Source: Flavihumibacter rivuli
Lineage (GTDB): Bacteria; Bacteroidota; Bacteroidia; Chitinophagales; Chitinophagaceae
Length of the DNA stretch: 64,000 nucleotides
Assembly (NCBI RefSeq): GCF_018595685.2
Contig: NZ_CP092334.1
Span: forward strand, 2,756,001-2,820,000
Reading direction: 5' to 3'
Part shown: piece by piece, positions 33,829 through 41,276 of the stretch
How positions within the stretch are numbered: the stretch's first letter is position 1
Layout of the letters: the number at the start of each line of letters is the position of its first letter
Made by a program: the position numbers and the translations under genes
Notes under the pieces: generated by a model
Told to the model about the DNA's origin: nothing
What the model saw: only the letters and a program-made list of their open reading frames with translations
The model's database searches: none

Positions 33829-35250
33829 CTACTCTATAGAGACTTCAATCCTCAAAGCCCAGGCATCCCTGCAAGGCAAATGGTTGATGGTGAGGGACGG
33901 AAGCTTAATCAACAGTTCATTCCCCTGGACCTTCCAAGTCACAGGTGATGCAGTCCCCACAAAAGAAAGCGACTTAACCTTTACACCAGGCTTAAGGGAA
34001 AATTTTAATTCCTGCTCAGGCCACTCCGTAAAGATGGCATAAACTGAACTGCCTTTCCCCGTAAAATATACTGGAACAGGATTATTCGTTGAACCAAACA
34101 AATCGGTTTTCCGGGTATCATATATGGACTCGCCATTTACTTTCAACCAATTTCCGATCTCCAGTAGCCTTTCCTGCATAATTACAGGCAGGGTTCCATC
34201 TGCGGCTGGCCCAACATTCAACAGCAGGTTTCCGCCCCTGCTGACAATATCCACCAGTTCGGTGATCAACTGTTTTGAAGTACTGTAGTGCTCAATGTTC
34301 TCTGCCCTGTTCAAGCCATACGATGCCCCGATACCCCGACTTTCTTCCCAGGGATGGTTAAAATCAATAGAGGCATCCTTGTATTCACTGGAAAAATAAT
34401 CGCCATGCTTTCCGGGCATTCCCTTTGCAAACCTGTCATTCACAACCACTTCATTTTTTACCGGTGATTCGTTGTACAACCAGGCGAGAAACTCTTTTGT
34501 TTTCAGGTATTCCTCGGACTCATCCCATTCGCCCCCATCAGAGAAAATGAGGGAGGGAGTATAATTAACCACCAACTCCTTCAATTGTGGAATCAAATGT
34601 TTATCAACATAATCTTCCCTGGGTATCTGGTACTTCTCCACAAGGTTTAAGGGCACATAATATCCAGTCTCTGACCGATGGGTCTTCGAACTTTCCCACT
34701 CAATAATGGAATAGTATAAGCCCATCTTCATACCTTCCTTCCTGACTGCTTCTGTTAATTCACCTACAATATCCCTTTTCGGGCCTACCGCCATGGCGTT
34801 CCAATTCTTCTTATAGGGGCTTTTGGTTGGCCATAAACAATACCCATCATGATGCTTGGATGTTAAAACAACATATTTGGCACCTGATGATTTAAACAGT
34901 CTGGCCCATTGTTGCGGATCCCAAAGCTCAGCCCGGAACAAGGGGGCAAATTGGCGATACTCAAAATCCTTCCCATAATTCTTCTCATGAAATTCCTTAC
35001 CACCATTCTTTTCATTGGCATAGACCTTGGCATAATACCATTCGGCATAAGAGGCGTAAAGCCCCTTTTCAATTGGCCGGTAGGCCGGTACGGAATATAC
35101 ACCCCAATGAATGAATATCCCAAACTTGGCATTGCTGAACCATGCAGGTATATTACGGCTATCCAGGGAATTCCACTCAGGTTTATACGGCTGTGAAAGG
35201 GCAGTTAGAACCATTGAGAATGAAACGAACAAAAAGAAAGTAACCCTCAT
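33829..35250 (-). CDS. Alpha-L-fucosidase, GH29
   Basis: I use ATG 35250 (MRVTFFLFVSFSMVLTALSQ), which begins with a good signal peptide; the frame is open to 35346 but that start lies beyond operator E. 472 residues. GH29 barrel: WFSNAKFGIFIHWGVYSVP, SKHHDGYCLWPT, GLYYSIIEW, and the nucleophile Asp in LIFSDGGEWDESEEY; ELVDIVSRGGNLLLNVGP closes the barrel. A C-terminal beta domain follows. It should release alpha-L-fucose (or a close 6-deoxysugar) in the periplasm. It has its own motif-bearing promoter, divergent from the GntR regulator. Confidence 0.93.
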   Translation of the reverse strand: MRVTFFLFVSFSMVLTALSQPYKPEWNSLDSRNIPAWFSNAKFGIFIHWGVYSVPAYRPIEKGLYASYAEWYYAKVYANEKNGGKEFHEKNYGKDFEYRQFAPLFRAELWDPQQWARLFKSSGAKYVVLTSKHHDGYCLWPTKSPYKKNWNAMAVGPKRDIVGELTEAVRKEGMKMGLYYSIIEWESSKTHRSETGYYVPLNLVEKYQIPREDYVDKHLIPQLKELVVNYTPSLIFSDGGEWDESEEYLKTKEFLAWLYNESPVKNEVVVNDRFAKGMPGKHGDYFSSEYKDASIDFNHPWEESRGIGASYGLNRAENIEHYSTSKQLITELVDIVSRGGNLLLNVGPAADGTLPVIMQERLLEIGNWLKVNGESIYDTRKTDLFGSTNNPVPVYFTGKGSSVYAIFTEWPEQELKFSLKPGVKVKSLSFVGTASPVTWKVQGNELLIKLPSLTINHLPCRDAWALRIEVSIE

Positions 35251-35297
35251 GATCGTTCCAAAGTTTTTATACTGAAATAAACATGCTTTCATTACGC

Positions 35298-35341
35298 TAA
35301 ATATATAGTATAGCGCGTATAAGCTATCCTGTACTATCCTG
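35298..35341 (-). promoter_or_regulatory. Operator/promoter site E, upstream of GH29
   Basis: Two perfect CTATCCTG copies on the plus strand (35324-35331 and 35334-35341), i.e. CAGGATAG direct repeats on the coding strand, 10-bp period. TATATTTA (35305-35298) begins 18 nt downstream; GH29 ATG at 35250. Best-conserved site together with site F. Confidence 0.7.
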
Positions 35342-35429
35342 ACCATTGGTTGTAGAGAAACCCTGAAAATCAGGAATATATTAACTTAGGGAATACCCTG
35401 AAATACCTAAATTTAACCATAATACTGTT

Positions 35430-36461
35430 ATGGCATCTGATAATATCTATAGGCATATCCGCATTGATGAAGACTCTGTTACCCCAAAATACCTTCAGCT
35501 GACCAATTCCATTCTGAAGGGAATTGAACAGGGCAATATCACCAAGGATTATGTTCTTCCTTCTATTAATGACCTCAGCTATGAATTGGATATTTCAAGG
35601 GATACGGCAGAAAAGGCATATCGACATTTAAAAAACCTGGGGATCATCGGATCGGTACCTGGTAAAGGTTATTTCATTGCCAAAACGGATTTCTTCCAAA
35701 CCTATAAGATCTTTTTACTGTTCAATAAACTGAGCGCACATAAGAAAATTATTTATGATTCCCTGGTATCAACGCTTGGGGAAAAGGCTGCAATAGATTT
35801 CTATATCTACAATAATGATTTCGGGTTATTCAAGAAAATTCTTCACAACCGAAAAGACGAATACACCCATTATATCATCATACCCCACTTTTTGGAAGGC
35901 GGTGAAAAAGCCTATGAAGAGATCAATGCCATTAAGGATGGGAAACTTATCTTATTGGACAAAATAATCCCCGGTATCCAAAATGAATATGGCGCAGTAT
36001 ATGAGAACTTTGAAAAGGATATCTACAACGCATTATTCCAGGCACTTCCACAATTAGGTAAATACCAGACCATCAAGATCATTTTCCCATCCTATACTTA
36101 CTTCCCGGAGGAAATTCTAAAAGGCTTCTATAACTTTTGTCATGAATATGCCTTTAACTACAAAGTAGTACACAAGATCGAGGATGAGCCCATTAAAGAC
36201 GGGGAAGTATTTATCAACCTGATGGAAGAAGACCTGGTGGTGCTATTGGAAAAGATCCAGAATACCAGGCTGAAGCCAGGCAAAAATGTAGGGATCATTT
36301 CCTATAATGAAACCCCCTTAAAACGCTTTATACTGGACGGGATAACTACCATCTCTACCAATTTTGTGGAGATGGGAGTGTCCACTGCGAAAATGATACT
36401 CAATAACGAATTGAAAAAGGTGGAAGTTCCATTTACGCTGATGCTACGCCCGTCACTCTGA
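35430..36461 (+). CDS. GntR-type regulator with periplasmic-binding-like effector domain
   Basis: 343 residues. The winged helix at about 18-85 has the GntR order: TPKYLQLTNSILKGIEQG, LPSINDLSYELDISRDTAEKAYRHL and GIIGSVPGKGYFI. The rest (about 90-343) resembles a LacI-type sugar-binding domain. It is divergent from GH29 and is the only regulator in the rhamnose locus, so a role as sugar-responsive regulator is likely. It could be the protein reading the CAGGAYAG direct repeats, but GntR dimers usually prefer dyads. A -7 TAAATTTA at 35408-35415 precedes the ATG; a perfect two-copy motif is absent from its own side. Confidence 0.9.
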   Translation: MASDNIYRHIRIDEDSVTPKYLQLTNSILKGIEQGNITKDYVLPSINDLSYELDISRDTAEKAYRHLKNLGIIGSVPGKGYFIAKTDFFQTYKIFLLFNKLSAHKKIIYDSLVSTLGEKAAIDFYIYNNDFGLFKKILHNRKDEYTHYIIIPHFLEGGEKAYEEINAIKDGKLILLDKIIPGIQNEYGAVYENFEKDIYNALFQALPQLGKYQTIKIIFPSYTYFPEEILKGFYNFCHEYAFNYKVVHKIEDEPIKDGEVFINLMEEDLVVLLEKIQNTRLKPGKNVGIISYNETPLKRFILDGITTISTNFVEMGVSTAKMILNNELKKVEVPFTLMLRPSL

Positions 36462-36916
36462 ACAATCTTCACTTATAAAGGATCAGGAAATTGTTACTGT
36501 AATGGATGGTATTCACTTGATAAAAAATGGCATAGCCAGGTAATATTACCCCATTCCATTTGCTTCTTACTGAAACCGCCCCCAATCGTGAATTTCAAGG
36601 TAATGACAAGTGGGAAGAATATGTAAAGCCGAAAGCTTGGTGACTAATTATACACAATTATCCGCCTGGGATCATACCAAACAAAATGACTGCTTCAGAT
36701 CTTTGGGTCAGCATCATAAAATTGATTAGCGCTTTTGCATCCCATATGGATATCAATCGGGCATCATTACAAAAATCATAAAAATAAAACAGCGAAATGA
36801 GTAAACACCTACATTCATGTATTGTCTCATTTCGCTGTTGATTTACAGGCGTCAGGAAAGAATAATCGACATCTCAGTTTCCTCAATCCTTTCCCCTGCC
36901 AATAAGGTACCATTCA
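36462..36916. other. Gene-free 455 bp between regulator and cysS
   Basis: No ORF with recognisable content. The only clear structure is the 14-bp inverted repeat at 36788-36839, listed separately. The rest is A+T-rich and may be residual or regulatory. Confidence 0.6.
36788..36839 (-). terminator. 14-bp perfect inverted repeat, likely cysS terminator
   Basis: AACAGCGAAATGAG (36788-36801) pairs with CTCATTTCGCTGTT (36826-36839) around a 24-nt loop. On the minus strand, downstream sequence is T-rich (TTATTTTTATGATTTTTG), fitting a terminator about 80 nt after the cysS stop. The large loop is unusual for a simple terminator. Confidence 0.55.
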
Positions 36917-38416
36917 TCAGGCAAAACTCACACTCACCCCTCCATCCTTCTCATCTTTCAGCAGGATACCCAATTCCTGCAGCTGGTTCCTGATCTTGTC
37001 GCTGGTAGCAAAATCCTTACGGCTCTTTGCCTCCTTGCGAATATCGATCAGTAACTGCAATACGCCGTCCAGCTTGGTATTGTCTCCGCCGGCGGAAGCC
37101 TGTTCATCCTGCAATCCAAAGATATCTTCGAGGTAGGCCTTGAAGGCTTTCCGCATCTTGTCAACCGTTCCATTAGAAAGGGCATTGGCAGCAATATGCT
37201 TATCCTTGATGCTGTTGATCACCGGTACCAGTTCAAACATATTCGCCAGGACCTTTGCGGTATTGAGGTCATCATTCATGAACTCGTTGAACTCATCCAC
37301 CAGTTTATTCACCTTCTCATCCAGGTTGGTATCAGCAGCCGAAGGGGCACCAATGGCCAGGCTGCCGAGGAGTTTATAGGCATCCCACAAACGCCTCATG
37401 CCTTTCTGTGCAGCCTGTAAGGCCTCATTACCGAAATCAAGCGTGCTGCGGTAATGCGTCTGGAGGATGAAGAATCGAACGGTCATCGGATGGTAAGCCT
37501 GGTCCAGCAGGGGATGCGAACCGCTGAACAGTTCTGTCAGCTTGATCACATTGTTATAGCTCTTACCCATCTTCTTACCGTTGATGGTGATCATATTGTT
37601 ATGCACCCAGTACCTTGCCGGTACATGGTGGTTGCAAATAGTACTTTGCGCGATCTCGCTTTCATGGTGCGGGAACATAAGGTCCATACCGCCCCCATGG
37701 ATATCGAACTGTTTGCCCAGGTACTTGGTGGCCATGGCAGAACATTCAATGTGCCAGCCGGGGAAACCTTCTCCCCATGGGCTGTTCCAGCGCATGATAT
37801 GCTCAGGTGGGGCAGCCTTCCATAGTGCAAAATCCTGTTTGTTCTTTTTCTCATCCTGGCCTTCGAGTTCCCTTGTGGTTTCCAGCAACTCATCCATGAT
37901 CCTTCCACTCAGTTTGCCATAGGGATAGTTATCCGCAAACTTCTTGACATCGAAATAAACGGAACCGTTCTTCTCATAGGCATAGCCTTCACTGATGATG
38001 GTCTTGATCATTTCGATCTGCTCAACAATATGCCCGGTGGCAGTAGGCTCAATACTGGGTTCCAGGTTATTGAACTGCTTCATGGCCCAATGGAAAAGGT
38101 TGGTGTATTTCTGCACCAGCTCCATGGGTTCCAGCTTTTCGATCTTGGCCTTCGAAGAGATCTTATCCTCCGCTTCCCTACCCTCTTCCTCAAAATGCCC
38201 CGCATCGGTGATATTGCGTACATACCTCACCTTGTAGCCAAGGTGCATGAGGTAACGATACACTACATCAAAAGTGATGAAAGGACGGGCATGCCCGAGA
38301 TGGCTTTCGCCGCTTACGGTGGGTCCGCAAACATACATGCCCACATGTCCCGGTACCAATGACTCAAATTCTTCCTTCTGTCGGTTATAGGAGTTGTATA
38401 GTTTCAATTTTGACAT
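36917..38416 (-). CDS. cysS: Cysteinyl-tRNA synthetase
   Basis: 499 residues, class I synthetase. The HIGH box is HLGH at 39-42 (SGESHLGHARPF), the zinc Cys30 is in MYVCGPTV, and GWHIECSAM carries further ligands; the KMSKS loop reads KMGKS (INGKKMGKSYNN). The C-terminal DALR region and the final KDEKDGGVSVSF tail are normal. It charges tRNA-Cys in the cytoplasm. A TATTTTTG -7 element is at 38470-38463. Confidence 0.97.
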   Translation of the reverse strand: MSKLKLYNSYNRQKEEFESLVPGHVGMYVCGPTVSGESHLGHARPFITFDVVYRYLMHLGYKVRYVRNITDAGHFEEEGREAEDKISSKAKIEKLEPMELVQKYTNLFHWAMKQFNNLEPSIEPTATGHIVEQIEMIKTIISEGYAYEKNGSVYFDVKKFADNYPYGKLSGRIMDELLETTRELEGQDEKKNKQDFALWKAAPPEHIMRWNSPWGEGFPGWHIECSAMATKYLGKQFDIHGGGMDLMFPHHESEIAQSTICNHHVPARYWVHNNMITINGKKMGKSYNNVIKLTELFSGSHPLLDQAYHPMTVRFFILQTHYRSTLDFGNEALQAAQKGMRRLWDAYKLLGSLAIGAPSAADTNLDEKVNKLVDEFNEFMNDDLNTAKVLANMFELVPVINSIKDKHIAANALSNGTVDKMRKAFKAYLEDIFGLQDEQASAGGDNTKLDGVLQLLIDIRKEAKSRKDFATSDKIRNQLQELGILLKDEKDGGVSVSFA

Positions 38417-38462
38417 ACCTGCTAATTAAATGGTCCGATCATCCGGCTAAACCAGATGCCTG

Positions 38463-38470
38463 CAAAAATA
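38463..38470 (-). promoter_or_regulatory. -7 promoter element of cysS
   Basis: Minus-strand TATTTTTG matches TAnnTTTG, about 46 nt before the cysS ATG. No clear TTG -33 box at the expected spacing. Confidence 0.5.
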
Positions 38471-38554
38471 TAGGATAACGGCCTTAGGCCTAAAAGATTG
38501 TGCCGGCAAGGCGGAAAGAGGGGCTGAACGGGCAATCCCACCATTCCCCACAGG

Positions 38555-39691
38555 TTATTCCGGCAATTCCAGGTCGGCGATCACCGGGAAGTGATCCGAC
38601 AGCCGGGGATGGGGATTGAGGCATTGGTTGACCCTGAAATCCTTATCAGTGAGGATATAATCGATCCTGAGGGTAGGCGAAATAAAGGAGAAGGTTCGGC
38701 CGATACCAAAGCCCTGCGCGGTAAAGGCATCCTTCCTGTCGCCCCTCACCTTGTGGTACACATAGGAGTTGGGCACATCATTGAAATCACCGCAAATGAT
38801 CTCGGGGTAAGGGCTTTGGTCAAGATGCTCCCTGATCATATCCGCCTGCTTCTTTCTTTGCTCATAAGCGGTCTGGAATTTCCGGAAGATATTCTTCGAC
38901 TTTTCAATAGCGCTGTCGTCGCCCTGCTTGATCTCCTCCAGCATCCGGTATTCTGCAGTAGTGAACAGGAGTGATTGCAAATGTGTCGTGAACACCCTGA
39001 CCACCTTCCCATTGATGTTGATGTCGGCATAGATCATGCTCTCATTGGCCTTCAGGTTACTGGGCCCGCCATAACGAAGGCGGAAACTATCCACTATGGG
39101 ATACCTTGAAAAGATGGCCACCCCATGCTCGTACTTTCCATCGCGCCGGCGGTGGTCCATGGCATAATAAGAATAAGGATATTTCAAGGTGTCGCGCAGG
39201 TAGCCAATATTGGAATCAAAGAGTTTCTTGTCGCTGGAATTAAAGAACTCCTGCATGCAGATGATATCGGGCGACTGCTTGCCGATATACTCCAGCATGG
39301 CCTTGCGTTTGGTAGCACCGGTACGTGGACGGCTGCTCATTTCATCGAAGCGGGCCACATTCCATTGCATCACGCGGATGGTGCCTTCTGCCTTCTTACT
39401 ATTAGAACTGCTAAACAGGTTGGTGGCGAAAAATGCCCTGATCGGGAACCAGCAAGCCAGTAAGGCCAGGAAAGGCAGGAAGAACCATTTTGAGCGGAAG
39501 GCCAGCCAGAAAATAAGAAGGATCAGGACGGCCAGTAGCAGGAAGGCAAAGCCTACACCCAGGATCGCAATATACCAGTACTCGTTCGGGTCGATGTACC
39601 AGGAAGCACTTGCCAGCAGGAACAATGCCACGAAAAGGATGGTGATGATAATAAAGGTCCGTTTGGTCAGGCTTCTAATCAGCTTTGCCAT
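38555..39691 (-). CDS. Membrane-anchored endonuclease/exonuclease/phosphatase (EEP) family protein
   Basis: 378 residues. Three hydrophobic segments come first (about 12-32, 38-64, 70-92), then an EEP-fold domain (about 105-378) with VMQWNVARFDE, IICMQEFF (catalytic Glu), EIICGDFNDVPNS, IDYILTD and SDHFPVIADL. It hydrolyses phosphodiester or phosphate-ester bonds, on the outer face of the inner membrane judging by topology; the substrate is unknown. It is the last gene of the rlmD-rhomboid-rhomboid-EEP series, 8 nt after the second rhomboid. Membrane EEP proteins next to rhomboids are a common Bacteroidota arrangement. Confidence 0.88.
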   Translation of the reverse strand: MAKLIRSLTKRTFIIITILFVALFLLASASWYIDPNEYWYIAILGVGFAFLLLAVLILLIFWLAFRSKWFFLPFLALLACWFPIRAFFATNLFSSSNSKKAEGTIRVMQWNVARFDEMSSRPRTGATKRKAMLEYIGKQSPDIICMQEFFNSSDKKLFDSNIGYLRDTLKYPYSYYAMDHRRRDGKYEHGVAIFSRYPIVDSFRLRYGGPSNLKANESMIYADININGKVVRVFTTHLQSLLFTTAEYRMLEEIKQGDDSAIEKSKNIFRKFQTAYEQRKKQADMIREHLDQSPYPEIICGDFNDVPNSYVYHKVRGDRKDAFTAQGFGIGRTFSFISPTLRIDYILTDKDFRVNQCLNPHPRLSDHFPVIADLELPE

Positions 39692-39699
39692 AACCGAAT

Positions 39700-40626
39700 T
39701 TACAAATCATCTTCGTTAGCCGCCCTGCGCAGGATATCTTTTTCTTCCTCGGAAAGCATATGGTACCCTTCTGTATTGATCTTATCGAGGATTTGGTCGA
39801 TACGCTGCTGGGTAACATGGGGGATTTTCCTGAAAGGACCTTCCTTGCCTACTTTGTAATAATGCTGTTCACGGGCCCTCATCTTACCGGAAGGCTTATC
39901 CGGGTTGAAGAGATTTTCTACCCAATCGAAGAAGGCGTTCAGCCAGGCACCCATATCCCTGCCCCGCCTGTATTGGTAAATGAAGAGGAAGCCCATACCA
40001 GCACCGGCCAGGTGGGCCAGGTAACTGCCGACATTGCCCACTGAAATACTGGCGAAATCAATGATCACATAGGCCGCTGTCAGGATCCATAAGGGTATCC
40101 CCCCGTTGATCATAGGGAAGATGCGGTAATCAGGGGCAACTGTTGTGGTGGCAATGGCCACTGCCATTACTGCGGTATTGGCGCCCACCAGGCTGGCAAT
40201 GGGAATGTCAGGCTGCAGCTTGGGCAGGATGTAATGCGCCAGGATGAATACAACCCCGCCTACCAGGCCTCCCATTACATATACGGGCACCAGTTTCCTG
40301 TTGCCGGTAAGGTCCTGCAGAATATAACCAAATAGCCAAAGCCATAACAGGTTCCCGATCACATGCATCACACTCTCATGCGAGAACATATAGGTCACGA
40401 TGGTCCATGGCCGGTAAGCCAGCTTCTCCAGGTTGGCCGGCAATATGGACCAGTTGAAGACATGGGAATAATAGGCATCAATATTCAGGTCGCTCAGCAG
40501 GTAGATCACATAAATGAACTTGAGCAGCACAAACGCTACCGCATTTACCACCACCAGGTTCACCAGGGCATTACCGTCCGATCCCAGGGTGATCCTGTTC
40601 CTGCTCTTTTCTTCTTGCACATTCAT
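39700..40626 (-). CDS. Rhomboid-like membrane protein lacking the catalytic serine
   Basis: 308 residues. Six membrane segments of the rhomboid fold (about 20-220) and a C-terminal acidic helical tail (IDQILDKINTEG, LSEEEKDILRRAA), like the DUF6576 tail of Bacteroidota rhomboids. Where active members have GxSG/GASA the sequence is LVGANTAVMA: the serine codon is AAT (40177-40179), Asn. The histidine helix AHLAGAGMGF remains. A rhomboid without the serine should not cleave; it may act as a chaperone or regulator like iRhom/derlin, perhaps together with the intact rhomboid encoded 23 nt upstream. Confidence 0.88.
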   Translation of the reverse strand: MNVQEEKSRNRITLGSDGNALVNLVVVNAVAFVLLKFIYVIYLLSDLNIDAYYSHVFNWSILPANLEKLAYRPWTIVTYMFSHESVMHVIGNLLWLWLFGYILQDLTGNRKLVPVYVMGGLVGGVVFILAHYILPKLQPDIPIASLVGANTAVMAVAIATTTVAPDYRIFPMINGGIPLWILTAAYVIIDFASISVGNVGSYLAHLAGAGMGFLFIYQYRRGRDMGAWLNAFFDWVENLFNPDKPSGKMRAREQHYYKVGKEGPFRKIPHVTQQRIDQILDKINTEGYHMLSEEEKDILRRAANEDDL

Positions 40627-40649
40627 AAGGGCTCAGTCCTTTTACTGCA

Positions 40650-41246
40650 TTAATAAAACGTATTTCGATTGGTTTTGTTCCAGATCAATACCAGGATAAA
40701 CCCGGCTGCCGCCCCTCCCAGGTGTGCCCAGTGGGCAATATTGTCCCCGGGGGTCCGGGAGATCCCGCCAAAAAGGTCAAGCGCCATCAATCCGGGAATG
40801 GCATACTTGGCTTTCACGGGAACCGGAATGAACATGATATAAAGCGGGGTGTTGGGGAAAAGGTAGGCAAATGCTGCCAGCAGCCCCATTATGGCTCCCG
40901 ATGCACCCACGGCCAGGTCAAAATCCGGGTCTATGAACAGCTGGGCGAGGCCGGCTACTATCCCACAGATCATGTAAAAGTTAAAGAATCGTTTCGAACC
41001 CCACAACTGTTCCAGCATGGCACCAAACATGTACAACGCGAACATGTTGAAAAAAATATGGAATATGCCGCCATGCATGAACATATGGGTGACCAGCTGC
41101 CAGACTTTGAAGTTCCCTGACTGAACGGGCCAGAGGGCAAACCACAGCTCCAGTGGCAGGCCCTGCTTTTCAAACAGGAACTGGGCAATGAAGACCACTA
41201 TGTTGGCGATCAAAATATTCTTTACAACCGGGGGTAATTGTCTCAT
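40650..41246 (-). CDS. Rhomboid intramembrane serine protease
   Basis: 198 residues with six membrane segments. Active-site serine in VGASGAIMGLLAAF and histidine in HWAHLGGAAAGF; also the conserved HMFMHGGIFHIFFNM loop. It cleaves transmembrane substrates within the inner membrane. The substrate is unknown. It precedes the serine-less rhomboid and EEP genes and follows rlmD by 30 nt; all on the minus strand. Confidence 0.95.
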   Translation of the reverse strand: MRQLPPVVKNILIANIVVFIAQFLFEKQGLPLELWFALWPVQSGNFKVWQLVTHMFMHGGIFHIFFNMFALYMFGAMLEQLWGSKRFFNFYMICGIVAGLAQLFIDPDFDLAVGASGAIMGLLAAFAYLFPNTPLYIMFIPVPVKAKYAIPGLMALDLFGGISRTPGDNIAHWAHLGGAAAGFILVLIWNKTNRNTFY

Positions 41247-41276
41247 ATCCTTACAATAAATGCCAGACCAAATGGT

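Noticed and set aside
32666..35250. GH29, rhaT and PhyH as one operon
   Set aside because: Each gene or pair has its own motif site and rhaT is followed by a good terminator, so they are separate units.
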